A stretch of DNA of 64,000 nt. It comes from Thermodesulfovibrio aggregans (GTDB lineage Bacteria > Nitrospirota > Thermodesulfovibrionia > Thermodesulfovibrionales > Thermodesulfovibrionaceae). A program made the translations under genes and the position numbers. The notes beneath the pieces are model-generated. The model saw only the letters and a list, made by a program, of their open reading frames with translations. It was not told the DNA's origin and did not search any database. Below are positions 34,764-43,947 of this stretch, in pieces. Every line of letters starts with the position of its first letter. Position 1 is the stretch's first letter. The stretch covers positions 185,344-249,343 of the forward strand of contig NZ_BCNO01000003.1 of NCBI RefSeq assembly GCF_001514535.1, read 5' to 3'.

Positions 34764-36062
34764 ATCTTTCCCTACCACTACTACAATATACCCATCTGTA
34801 TTAAGAATTCTTTGTGCTACTCTCTTGATATCTTGCTTTGTAACTTTCTCAATATATTCAGGATATTTTGCTATATAATCATCCCCAAGACCGTAAAAAT
34901 CCATAACTGGCAGGAACTCGCTTATTTTTTTCATTGTGTCAATCCTTAATGGAAAACTGCCAACAAGAAATGCCTTTGCATCTTTCAGTTCTTCATCGCT
35001 CACTTCAGAGTTCTTCATCTTTTTTATCTCTTCAATAATTAAATTTATTACATATTGAGTATTTTCGTTTTTTGTTTTCACCTCTACATAAAAAGCCCCT
35101 GGCATAAGATATGGTAAAAAGGTGCTATATATTGAGTAGGCAAGACCCCGTTCTTCTCTGACTTGTCTTGCAAGTCTTGAAGTAAGACCGCCACCACCAA
35201 GTATATAGTTCATTACACTAACCGCATAAAAGTCTGGATCCTGTCTTGAAATTCCCTCAAAACCAAGAATTATTGTTGATTGAGTCAAATCCTCTCTTTT
35301 TATAAAAATTTTTAGAGGTTGCTGTCTTTTTTTGAACAAAGGCGGATTTAAATTGCGACTGTATTGAACAGCCTGCCACTGTTCGATAGGGTTTTCAATA
35401 AGCTCTTTTAATTCTTTTTCCTCTAAACTACCAACAACTGAGAAAATCATTCTCTGAGGATTATAAAACTTTTTATAAAAATCCACTATATCCTGCCTTG
35501 TAATGTTTTTAAGCTCTTCAGGCTCACCTTCAACAGCTCTTCCATATGGATGCTTATCAAAAAGCTGTTTAATAAAGTTTTTATAAGCTATGTAAGAAGG
35601 GTCTTCTTCCATCTGCCTTAATGATTTTTCAACTCTTATCAGTTCTTTTTTTAGTTCTTCTTCAGGAAATGTTGGATTTAGGAGTATATCAAAGAATAGG
35701 TTTAAAGCTTCTTTCAGATGTCTCTTTGTTGTTGCAAGGGTAAGCATTGTATAGTCGTGGGTGATTTTTTTATCAATGGATATTGCAAAGAAGTCAATCT
35801 CATCTTCAATCTCGGTGACAGTTCGTGTTTTTGTCCCGTGAGTAAGCAAATGTGCTGTAAGATAAGCAACTGAAGGTTTTATCTCATCAAGAGGAGAGGC
35901 TGGAATTAAAACAGATAAATAAACAATGGGAATGCTATCACGATATAGATATTTAATTTTTGCTCCATTTTTAAGTGTAAAAGTTTTGAAATCCATGTTT
36001 GCAGCTCCTGCTACGGAATTAAAAAATAAGAACAAAAAACAAATTATAAAAAATTTCCTCAT
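34758..36062 (-). CDS. M16 peptidase-like protein, probably non-catalytic partner
   Basis: A 434-residue exported protein (signal peptide about 1-20) with the M16 fold. The zinc motif HxxEH is replaced by HLLTH (about residue 71-75), the catalytic Glu becoming Thr. C-terminal motifs such as GGGGLTSRLARQVREERGLAYS (in part) are intact; this R/Y-containing region typifies the non-catalytic half of M16B heterodimers. It overlaps the active M16 gene by 4 bp, so the pair would form the working protease. Confidence 0.9.
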   Translation of the reverse strand: MRKFFIICFLFLFFNSVAGAANMDFKTFTLKNGAKIKYLYRDSIPIVYLSVLIPASPLDEIKPSVAYLTAHLLTHGTKTRTVTEIEDEIDFFAISIDKKITHDYTMLTLATTKRHLKEALNLFFDILLNPTFPEEELKKELIRVEKSLRQMEEDPSYIAYKNFIKQLFDKHPYGRAVEGEPEELKNITRQDIVDFYKKFYNPQRMIFSVVGSLEEKELKELIENPIEQWQAVQYSRNLNPPLFKKRQQPLKIFIKREDLTQSTIILGFEGISRQDPDFYAVSVMNYILGGGGLTSRLARQVREERGLAYSIYSTFLPYLMPGAFYVEVKTKNENTQYVINLIIEEIKKMKNSEVSDEELKDAKAFLVGSFPLRIDTMKKISEFLPVMDFYGLGDDYIAKYPEYIEKVTKQDIKRVAQRILNTDGYIVVVVGKDL

Positions 36063-37351
36063 TTCGGTAGAAGCACTCCTACTGAGAGATTTTCAGCTTT
36101 AAAATATCTATTTGCCACATCCTGAACATCCTTTGCTGTTACTTTCATTATGTCTTCCTTATATTTTTCAATTAATTTCCATGTACCAAGAACTTCAAAT
36201 TTGCCAATATAGAGAGCATGTCCAAAAACAGAGTCCTGACTGAAGAGAAAAGAAGCTTCTACCTGATTTTTTGCTTTTTCAATCTCTTTTTCATGTGGCA
36301 GTTCCTTTTTTATCCTTTCAATTTCTTCTTTTATGATTTTTTCAACATCATCAACCTTATCAGGACTTTTAACAGAAGCTATAATAAAAAATAAAAATCC
36401 ATCTCTGCTAAGTGGTGAGTTAGCTGTTGAAACATCAACTGCCAGTGCTTTTTCTGTAACAAGAGTTCTGTAAAGTCTTGAACTCTTTCCCTCTCCCAGT
36501 ATTGTGCTTAATACTTCAATAGAAATGCTATCTTTATTCGGGAAAGCAGGAACTTTATATGCCATCACAACTAAAGGAAGATGAGTCTGCTTTTTAAGTA
36601 TAACTCTTTTTTCTCCATATTGTTCAGGTTCATAAAAGGTTTTTCTTGAAGGAGTGCAGGATGGAATTTTTTCAAATTTTTCTCTTATTTTTTCTTTTAA
36701 ATCACTAAAATTTATGTCTCCTGCCACAATTATAAAGGCATTGCCCGGACAGTAGTATTCATGATAGTATCTTTTTAAATCATCAAGAGTTATGGATATG
36801 ATGTCATCACTCCAACCAATTATTGGTTTGCGATAAGGATGAGCCTTAAAAGCCAGTCCAATTACCTCTTCAATTATTAAACTTTCTGGATCATCTTCGT
36901 ATCGCTGTCTTCGTTCTTCAAGGACAATCTTTTTTTCAAGCTCAAAGTCATCGGAATTGAAAAGTAGATTTGCCATTCTGTCAGACTCAAGATCTATTGA
37001 GACTTGCAATTTTGAAGGAGAAAGCTTCTGAAAGTAAACAGTATAATCCTTTGTTGTAAAGGCATTATCAATTCCGCCCTGTGCCTGTATTATCTTTGAA
37101 AAGACATTGCCTGGATAATTTTTACTACCTCTGAACATCATGTGTTCAAGAAGATGACTTATTCCTGATTTGCCTTCGGGTTCATCTATTGAACCGACTT
37201 TATACCATACTTGAAAAGTTGCCACAGCAGATGAAGTATCCCTGATGAATATCAACTTAAGCCCATTTTTTAAGACTTCTTCTTTTACTTCAGAAAATCC
37301 CATAACTGGAAATATTAAAACAAAGATTAAAGAGATTACAAGAACCTTCAT
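36059..37351 (-). CDS. M16 zinc peptidase, catalytic partner
   Basis: A 430-residue exported protein with a signal peptide (about 1-19), the zinc-binding and catalytic HLLEH (about residue 67-71) and a downstream Glu in the E-rich stretch EKKIVLEERRQR. Substrate is probably peptides in the periplasm; the pair resembles the pitrilysin/processing-peptidase M16B group. It overlaps both the response regulator gene and its non-catalytic partner by 4 bp. Confidence 0.92.
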   Translation of the reverse strand: MKVLVISLIFVLIFPVMGFSEVKEEVLKNGLKLIFIRDTSSAVATFQVWYKVGSIDEPEGKSGISHLLEHMMFRGSKNYPGNVFSKIIQAQGGIDNAFTTKDYTVYFQKLSPSKLQVSIDLESDRMANLLFNSDDFELEKKIVLEERRQRYEDDPESLIIEEVIGLAFKAHPYRKPIIGWSDDIISITLDDLKRYYHEYYCPGNAFIIVAGDINFSDLKEKIREKFEKIPSCTPSRKTFYEPEQYGEKRVILKKQTHLPLVVMAYKVPAFPNKDSISIEVLSTILGEGKSSRLYRTLVTEKALAVDVSTANSPLSRDGFLFFIIASVKSPDKVDDVEKIIKEEIERIKKELPHEKEIEKAKNQVEASFLFSQDSVFGHALYIGKFEVLGTWKLIEKYKEDIMKVTAKDVQDVANRYFKAENLSVGVLLPK

Positions 37352-37707
37352 TTTAATCCGAATTTTTCTGCAAGTTGTTTAATAGTTTCTTTTAAAGGAC
37401 CAAGATCAGATGATTTTACCACATAGGCATCTGATGCCCATATTGAAAAGTCATCTCTGTAGTCATATGCAGTAAGCATTATTACAGGAATATTAGGATT
37501 TTTCTGTTTAAGCTGTCTCAACACCTGAATTCCATCAATATCAGGCATCATTATGTCAAGTGTTACCATATCCGGTTTTTCTGTTTCAAAAAGTTCAAGA
37601 GCTTCCTTACCTGAATTTGCTGTAATAATCTCATATCCTTCTTCTTCAAGTTCAGCTTTATAAAGCATAAGTATGTTCTTTTCATCATCAACTACCATTA
37701 TTTTCAT
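37348..37707 (-). CDS. Single-domain response regulator
   Basis: A 119-residue receiver-only protein: acidic pair in VVDDEK (4-9), phospho-acceptor Asp in MVTLDIMMPDIDG (about 51), Thr/Ser in VIMLTAYD (about 79) and Lys in YVVKSSD (about 98). No output domain, so it acts by protein contact or as a phospho-relay. It overlaps its probable kinase gene by 20 bp. Confidence 0.92.
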   Translation of the reverse strand: MKIMVVDDEKNILMLYKAELEEEGYEIITANSGKEALELFETEKPDMVTLDIMMPDIDGIQVLRQLKQKNPNIPVIMLTAYDYRDDFSIWASDAYVVKSSDLGPLKETIKQLAEKFGLK

Positions 37708-40291
37708 TACTCCCTCCTCCTTTATATACTGGCAAATAAATCCTGAATATTGTTCCTTTGTTAACCTCGCTTTCTACTTTGATTATACCACCATGGTCTT
37801 CAACAATTCTCTTTGAAATTGCAAGTCCAAGTCCTGTGCCAGTTGCTTTTGTTGTAAAAAAGGGATCAAAAATTCTTTTAAGGTTTTCTTTCTGTATTCC
37901 GCATCCTGTATCTTCAACTTCAATAGTAAAGTATTCTTTTTCTTTATCCAACTCTATTGGTATTTTATCTGCCTTTTTTATTCTCAAAGTTATCAATCCA
38001 TTCTTTGTTGCTTCGTTTGCATTTGAAATTATATTCAGAAGCAACTCTTTTAATTTATCAAAGCTACCAAGAACTGTAAAATCATTCTCTATTACTAATT
38101 CAAATTTGTTATTATTTTCTTGAAGTGTAGACTCTACAAAATTAACAACATCCTCTACAAGCTTTCTAATTTCAAAGGTTTCTTTGCCAAGTGAAAAGGG
38201 TCTTACAAAGCTTAATATTTCATTGAGAATTCTTTCCAGCCTCTTTACTTCTTCAATAATAATCTTTGTATATTCCTGCACTTTTTCACCAGTCAGTTCC
38301 TTGTGAAGTCTCTTTGCAAATCCACCTATGGCAAGCAGAGGATTTCTTATTTCATGAGCAACCTTTGCTGCCATCTCTCCAAGAGCTGCCATTTTCTCCA
38401 TTGATATTATTCTCTCTCTTAAAGTTTTAAGCTCTGTTATATTTTTTGCTACATTGATGGTACCTATGAGATTTCCACCTTTATCAAATATTGGTGAACT
38501 TGAAAGAAGATAAACGCCGTCAAGATAGTTTTCTTCAAGCTCTTCTACATAGGGTTTAGCTGTTTGTACTGCCTTTCTATGAGGACATACCTCTGGTGGA
38601 TGATTAGTTTTATGAAGAAGTTTAAAACATTTTTGACCGATTACTTCATGTTCTCTAAGCCCAACTTTATCGAGAAATGAACGATTGACTTTCTTTATGG
38701 TATAAGAGTCATCAGTGTAATAAATAATGTCTGTTATTGAATTAAAGAGCATTTCAAGTTCTTTTTCTGCCTGCTCTATTTTATCAAATATCCATGCATT
38801 TTCTACTGCACCTGCAACCTGATCGGCAAATCCTTTCAAGAAATTAATATCTTGATCAGTAATAGGTTTTCTTGTGTAAAGATTGTCAACCCATACAGCT
38901 CCTATTGCTCTGTCTTTAGATATGAGAGGAATAACTGCATAGGCAAAACTTCCAAGTTGTTGAATGATCACAGGGTCTGCTTCTTCTTTGTAAACATCTC
39001 TGATGTTAAAAATCCTTTTTTCTTTTACAGCTCGCACAATTGGAGTATTTTCATCCAAAGGTATGGAAATGTTCTTACAAAGTCTTTCCAGAAAACTGTC
39101 TTCCTCAAACTCTTTCGTGCTCAGTTCGTCAAGAACCTCAAAAAGAGTTTTCTTCTCTTTACTCATACTTGACCAGATCTGCCATGCTTCTTCATAACTG
39201 GAAGGTCCTACTGCCATAACTCCTCGTAAAACATTTTTTTCTTCATCAACAAGAAAAAGAATAGCTCTATTAAAACCTAATCCTTCACCCATTGTAATTA
39301 CTGTAAGTATAATCCTTAAAAGTCTATTTAACTCTAAAGTGCTTCTTACTGCAGAACTTATGAAAAGAATCTTTGTAAGCTCTTCATTTCTTCTTATAAG
39401 GTCTCTTTCAAGCTTTTTTTTCTCTGTAATATCTCTTATTATTCTACTTACTCCTATTATTTCTCCCTTCGAGTTTTTTATTGGAGACATTGTAAGAGTA
39501 ACTTCCATAATTTTATTTTCTTTTGTTACCATTACTGTTTCTATATCTTTCAGTGTATCATCCTGTCTGATCCTTTTCAGGTATATCCTTTCCATTTCCT
39601 GTAAAAAGTCAGGAATAATTGGAAGAGGTTTCCCGACTACCTCTTCTTTTTTGTAACCAAAAATATTTTCTGCACCTCTATTCCATGCTGTAACTATGTT
39701 ATCTAAATCAGTGGCAACTATGGCATCAGCTGAGCTCTGAATAAGACTTTCAAGATAACTTTTAAGCTCTTGTAGTTGAGTCATAACTTTTATGTTTTCT
39801 GTTTCTCTTTCTCTCAATTCTTTAAATTGTAAGGACTTAAGAATAATTAAAGAAGCTATTGCGGAAAATAGTTCTCCCAGGGAAATATCTTCTTCAGTGA
39901 ATTCACCAAATCCTTCCTCAGAATCAAGCTTGTTGTAAATAAGAATTGTTCCAATATTTTCTTGTTGTATTTTTAGTGGAATGCATATTGCTGAATGGGC
40001 AGGTATATCAAGTTCAAATCCTTCAAGTTGAGCTTTGTTGAATGTTTTAACTCTACCTTCTTTTAAAACCTTTCCACATATTCCCTCATCAAGGTTAATA
40101 ATAGTTTTACTGGAATCGATATTATAAGTAGCAGTAACATACAAATTTCCATCTTTAATTAGTCTTACAATTCCTGCCTGAGCATTCATTAATTCACAAA
40201 CATAATAAATAAGCCTTTCAAGAAGAATTTCTGTATCTTCATATATTTCAAGAAGCTTTATAATTTCAAATAAGGCCTGTCTTTCTTTCAT
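37688..40291 (-). CDS. Soluble multi-sensor histidine kinase (GAF-PAS-GAF-PAS)
   Basis: An 867-residue protein with no membrane segment. Order: GAF (about 1-160), PAS (about 185-300, SSADAIVATDLDNIVTAWNRG in part), GAF (about 310-500), PAS with a CxxxCPHR-type cysteine pair (about 515-630), HisKA with phospho-His in AAKVAHEIRNPLLAIG (about 655) and HATPase with NISNANEA, DTGCGIQ and GTGLGLAIS. It senses a cytoplasmic signal; cysteines in the second PAS may bind metal or sense redox. It overlaps glgA by 26 bp and the receiver gene by 20 bp, so it may control or respond to glycogen metabolism. Confidence 0.93.
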   Translation of the reverse strand: MKERQALFEIIKLLEIYEDTEILLERLIYYVCELMNAQAGIVRLIKDGNLYVTATYNIDSSKTIINLDEGICGKVLKEGRVKTFNKAQLEGFELDIPAHSAICIPLKIQQENIGTILIYNKLDSEEGFGEFTEEDISLGELFSAIASLIILKSLQFKELRERETENIKVMTQLQELKSYLESLIQSSADAIVATDLDNIVTAWNRGAENIFGYKKEEVVGKPLPIIPDFLQEMERIYLKRIRQDDTLKDIETVMVTKENKIMEVTLTMSPIKNSKGEIIGVSRIIRDITEKKKLERDLIRRNEELTKILFISSAVRSTLELNRLLRIILTVITMGEGLGFNRAILFLVDEEKNVLRGVMAVGPSSYEEAWQIWSSMSKEKKTLFEVLDELSTKEFEEDSFLERLCKNISIPLDENTPIVRAVKEKRIFNIRDVYKEEADPVIIQQLGSFAYAVIPLISKDRAIGAVWVDNLYTRKPITDQDINFLKGFADQVAGAVENAWIFDKIEQAEKELEMLFNSITDIIYYTDDSYTIKKVNRSFLDKVGLREHEVIGQKCFKLLHKTNHPPEVCPHRKAVQTAKPYVEELEENYLDGVYLLSSSPIFDKGGNLIGTINVAKNITELKTLRERIISMEKMAALGEMAAKVAHEIRNPLLAIGGFAKRLHKELTGEKVQEYTKIIIEEVKRLERILNEILSFVRPFSLGKETFEIRKLVEDVVNFVESTLQENNNKFELVIENDFTVLGSFDKLKELLLNIISNANEATKNGLITLRIKKADKIPIELDKEKEYFTIEVEDTGCGIQKENLKRIFDPFFTTKATGTGLGLAISKRIVEDHGGIIKVESEVNKGTIFRIYLPVYKGGGSNENNGS

Positions 40292-41753
40292 CTATCAATC
40301 CTTTATACAGTTCAAGATATTTCATAGAAGAATTAGTCCATGAAAAATCTCTACTCATGGCTTCATAACTTATCCTGTAAAATCTGTCTTTATCGGTATA
40401 AGCACTGATAAATCTTTCCACTGCTTCTGTTAAGGCTTCTGCACTGTATTCGTCAAAAAGAAAACCTGTTACTCCATCCTCCACTGTATCTGAAAGACCT
40501 CCGGTGCGTCTGCATATGGGAGGAGTTCCATATCTCATGGCTATAAGCTGATTTAACCCGCATGGTTCATACCTTGATGGAACAAGCAAACCATCTACCC
40601 CAGCATAAATCTTATGTGCTAAAGCTTCATCAAAGCCAATATAAGCATAAACTTTTGAAGGATAAGTACTTTGAAGTTCTCTAACTTTATTTTCATAATA
40701 AGCTTCACCTGTCCCTTCAACTATAAAGCTTATCCCCTTTTCAATTAAACCTGATATAGCATCAGCAATTATATCAATACCTTTCTGATAGACAAGTCTT
40801 CCCACAAAGCCAATTAGCGGAGTTTCCATGGAAGATTTTATATTGGTAAAACTAAGTAGATATTCTTTGTTTTTCTGTTTATCTTTAAGATTACCCAATC
40901 CATAATTTTGGACAATAAAAGGGTCTTTTTCAGGATTCCATATTTTGTAGTCAATTCCATTTATAATTCCTACAAGACTTTCTTTTCTCTTCCTCAAAAC
41001 TCCATCAAGTCCAGCACCGTATTCAGGAGTTAAAATCTCCCTTGCATATGTAGGACTAACTGTGGTAAGAACATCTGCATTAAAAAGTCCAACTTTAAGA
41101 AAATTAACCATTCCATAAAATTCAAATCCGTCAATGTGAAACATTTCCTGCCCAAATCCTGTAATCTCAAGTTTTTCACGGGGGAATATACCTTGATATC
41201 CAAGATTATGTATGGTTAATACAGTTTTTGTTTTCTCAAAACATCTACATTCTTTGTAAAATGTCTTAAGATAAAGAGGGATTAAAGCTGTATGCCAATC
41301 ATGGCAGTGAATGATATCAAAATTTAGATTCATAATCTTGCAAATCTCAAGAACAGCCCTTGAGAAAAATACAAATCTTTCTGCGTTGTCAAGATACTCA
41401 CCATAACTTGTTCCATAAAGTTCATCTCTATCAAAGAAATCATTATGCTCAATAAGAAAGAGATTGCCTTGCTTTGAACTCTCAATTTTTAAATTATCTT
41501 CTTCATCAAACGAAACTCTTGCAGTTCTTACAGCACCAAAGTATTTAACTGAACCAACAGGTACTCCATAAACCACTCCTGCATTAATTGTCTGAGAAGA
41601 AAATCTCTGTTTTGTAGTTCTATAAAAGGGCAGAAAAAGACTTACATCAATTCCTGCTTTGATAAACTCCTTAAATAGTGCTCCAACAACATCACCAAGT
41701 CCTCCTGTTTTTGAAAAAGGGTAAGCCTCTGCGGACACAAGAGCTACTTTCAT
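40266..41753 (-). CDS. glgA: Glycogen synthase
   Basis: A 495-residue GT5 glucosyltransferase: KTGGLGDVVGAL (15-26) binds ADP-glucose, HCHDWHTALIPLYLK (about 149) and the C-terminal PSRYEPCGLNQLIAMRYG (about 399) hold catalytic residues. It elongates alpha-1,4-glucan. The 4-bp overlap with galT and the overlap with the kinase place it in one operon. Confidence 0.95.
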   Translation of the reverse strand: MKVALVSAEAYPFSKTGGLGDVVGALFKEFIKAGIDVSLFLPFYRTTKQRFSSQTINAGVVYGVPVGSVKYFGAVRTARVSFDEEDNLKIESSKQGNLFLIEHNDFFDRDELYGTSYGEYLDNAERFVFFSRAVLEICKIMNLNFDIIHCHDWHTALIPLYLKTFYKECRCFEKTKTVLTIHNLGYQGIFPREKLEITGFGQEMFHIDGFEFYGMVNFLKVGLFNADVLTTVSPTYAREILTPEYGAGLDGVLRKRKESLVGIINGIDYKIWNPEKDPFIVQNYGLGNLKDKQKNKEYLLSFTNIKSSMETPLIGFVGRLVYQKGIDIIADAISGLIEKGISFIVEGTGEAYYENKVRELQSTYPSKVYAYIGFDEALAHKIYAGVDGLLVPSRYEPCGLNQLIAMRYGTPPICRRTGGLSDTVEDGVTGFLFDEYSAEALTEAVERFISAYTDKDRFYRISYEAMSRDFSWTNSSMKYLELYKGLIDERKTGLI

Positions 41754-42748
41754 ACTTTAGCCTCTCTCATAAACTGGGCAGCTTCTTCAGGAGGAGTTGG
41801 ATTAATAAAAAATCCAGAACCCCACTCAAAACCTGCTGTTTTTGTAAGCTTTGGAATTATCTCAATATGCCAGTGATAGTATTCATTTACCTCATCCTGG
41901 AAAGGAGACGTGTGAAGAACATAGTTATAGGGAGGAGTTTCAAGAACTGCATCAAGTTTTTTGAGCGTTGTTTGTAAAACATCTGCAAGAAGAGAGAAAC
42001 TTTTTTCTCTTGGCTCAAAACGGGACTCATGTCTTTTGGGCAGAATCCATGTTTCAAAGGGCTCTCTTGGTGCAAATGGTGCCAACACAATGTAAGCCTC
42101 ATTTTGATAAATTATTCTTTTTTCATACTCAAGTTCTTGAGCTATTATATCACAGAAAATGCATCTGTCTCTTAGTTCAAAGTATCTCTTAGCTGAGTTC
42201 ATCTCATCTTTTACAAGCTGAGGCACAATTGGAAGCGCAATTAATTGACTGTGAGTATGTTCAATTGAAGCTCCTGCAGATTCGCCTTCATTTTTGAAAA
42301 CTAAAACATATTTAAAGCGAATGTCTTTTTTAAGATCAGTGATTCTAAAGTAGTAAGCCCATAAAACATCTTCAACTGCTTTAAGTGGCATTGTAGAAAG
42401 AGATGCAAGATGATCAGGAGTTTCAATGATTACTTCATGAGCACCAATTCCATTCATTTTATCATAAATCCCCTCTCCTCTTTTGTTAAGCTCTCCATGA
42501 ATCTGTAAGGCAGGAAATTTGTTCGGCACAACCCTTAGAGTCCAGCCCGGTGTATTTGGAGGAGTATTTGGAGGTCTGAAAGCTATAATTTCATTGGGAG
42601 CAGTATATTCATTACCCGGACAAAATGGACAAAATCCTTTTATTTTTCTTTTTTGACTGACAGATGCAAAATCTGAAGGTCTTTTACCTCTCTCAACAGC
42701 TATGATAACCCATCTTCCTGATATAGGATCTCTTCTTAATTCTGACAT
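41750..42748 (-). CDS. galT: Galactose-1-phosphate uridylyltransferase family protein
   Basis: A 332-residue HIT-superfamily protein: zinc cysteines in CPFCPGNE (about 40), active-site HTHSQ (about 167-171, HxHxQ), a second Cys pair CIFCDI and the late YHWHIEIIP. GalT interchanges UDP-glucose and galactose-1-phosphate; in non-Leloir organisms relatives act as ADP-glucose phosphorylase or on other sugar-nucleotides. Location before glgA favours a role in alpha-glucan/nucleotide-sugar supply. AGGAGG precedes the ATG at 42748. Confidence 0.88.
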   Translation of the reverse strand: MSELRRDPISGRWVIIAVERGKRPSDFASVSQKRKIKGFCPFCPGNEYTAPNEIIAFRPPNTPPNTPGWTLRVVPNKFPALQIHGELNKRGEGIYDKMNGIGAHEVIIETPDHLASLSTMPLKAVEDVLWAYYFRITDLKKDIRFKYVLVFKNEGESAGASIEHTHSQLIALPIVPQLVKDEMNSAKRYFELRDRCIFCDIIAQELEYEKRIIYQNEAYIVLAPFAPREPFETWILPKRHESRFEPREKSFSLLADVLQTTLKKLDAVLETPPYNYVLHTSPFQDEVNEYYHWHIEIIPKLTKTAGFEWGSGFFINPTPPEEAAQFMREAKV

Positions 42749-42758
42749 GAATTCCTCC

Positions 42759-42776
42759 TTTTTGTAATTACAAAAA
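42759..42776. repeat. Perfect 18-bp palindrome next to the galT ribosome-binding site
   Basis: TTTTTGTAA followed by its exact complement TTACAAAAA. It lies directly upstream of the AGGAGG of galT and could be an operator. Single copy in the window. Confidence 0.4.
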
Positions 42777-42889
42777 GTTCACAGGTGACATTCAGAATAA
42801 ATTCAAAAAAACAAAATAAAAAAGAAATGAAAAAATGAAATGTTTTACAGAGTCCTTTAATATAAGAAGTCTCAATATTGTTGTTAAAA

Positions 42890-42919
42890 GTGACAGAAAA
42901 ACTCAGCATTTTATATAAT
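42890..42919 (+). promoter_or_regulatory. Promoter of the MBL-fold gene, near-leaderless layout
   Basis: GTGACA (42890-42895), 18-bp spacer and TATAAT (42914-42919), then 9 nt to the ATG at 42929 without a Shine-Dalgarno sequence. Confidence 0.6.
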
Positions 42920-42928
42920 TATACCATC

Positions 42929-43945
42929 ATGGCAAGACTTTTTCATTATAAAGTTATAAATAATGCCTTTGGAGACCCCTGCGTTTTTATAAGACTTCTC
43001 AGGGAAAAAAGAGCTCTAATGTTTGATGCAGGCGATATAAGAAAAATTCCTTTCAATGAAATACTCAAAATAAGCGATATCTTTGTAACTCATACGCATA
43101 TTGATCATTTTATAGGATTCGATCAGATTCTAAGAGCTATTTTAAGAAGAGCTGAACCCTTGAGAGTTTACGGTCCTGAAAATATTATAGATTGCGTTTA
43201 TGGAAAACTAAGAGGATACACTTGGAATCTTGTTTCAGATTATCCATTAACCATTGAAGTTTATGCAATTACAGAAAAAAAAATAAAAAGAGCAAGATTT
43301 CAAGCAAGGGAAAAATTCAGAATTGAAAAACTACCAAGCCTTCCCAAGCAAGAATGTATTCTTAAAGAATCTCTTTTTAAAGTAAAAGCTCTTGTTTTGT
43401 CTCATGGAATACCTGTAATTGCCTATTGTATTGAAGAAGATTTTCATATAAATATCAATAAAATAAAACTTGAAGAAAAAGGCTTTAATATAGGTCCCTG
43501 GCTTGGAGAACTTAAAAAGTTGATAAAAATCTACTACAATTATGACCCTCAGAAAATGCTCCAGCCTAAAGACTCATCAGTTAAAGTTATGATAAATACA
43601 CCAAAGGGTGAAATTCTGGTGGAGGAACTCTTTGAAATTGTTAATATTACAAAGGGAGAAAAAATTTCCTATGTAATGGACATTGCTCCAACTGAAGAAA
43701 ATATTAAAAAGATCGTAGAGTTTGTAAAAGACTCAGATGTTTTATTCTGTGAAGCCTATTTCTTAAATAAAGATATGGAAAGAGCAATTGAAAGAAATCA
43801 TCTTACAGCAAGTTTAACCGGTAAAATTGCTAAAGAAGCAGGGGTTAAGGAAGTTGTCATCCTTCATATTTCACCAAAATATATTGAAAATTCAGAGGAA
43901 GTTTACAGAGAGGTGGAATTATCAAGATTTCAAAGTTTTCAGTAA
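42929..43945 (+). CDS. Metallo-beta-lactamase-fold (RNase Z-like) protein
   Basis: A 338-residue soluble protein with the metal motif THTHIDHFIGF (about 54-64), a long variable insertion (about 100-225) and a C-terminal part with VMDIAPTEEN, FCEAYFLN and ERNHLTA that supply further ligands, as in RNase Z/ElaC-type hydrolases. The normal RNase Z exosite is not obvious, so it may not process tRNA. I choose the ATG at 42929 because it follows the promoter directly; an earlier in-frame start at 42878 lies upstream of the -35 box. Followed by a kinase/regulator pair in the same direction. Confidence 0.8.
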   Translation: MARLFHYKVINNAFGDPCVFIRLLREKRALMFDAGDIRKIPFNEILKISDIFVTHTHIDHFIGFDQILRAILRRAEPLRVYGPENIIDCVYGKLRGYTWNLVSDYPLTIEVYAITEKKIKRARFQAREKFRIEKLPSLPKQECILKESLFKVKALVLSHGIPVIAYCIEEDFHININKIKLEEKGFNIGPWLGELKKLIKIYYNYDPQKMLQPKDSSVKVMINTPKGEILVEELFEIVNITKGEKISYVMDIAPTEENIKKIVEFVKDSDVLFCEAYFLNKDMERAIERNHLTASLTGKIAKEAGVKEVVILHISPKYIENSEEVYREVELSRFQSFQ

Positions 43946-43947
43946 GA

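Noticed and set aside
34758-36062. M16 gene as a pseudogene because of the broken HxxEH
   Set aside because: Frame is intact and it lies beside a catalytic M16 gene; paired inactive M16 subunits are normal.
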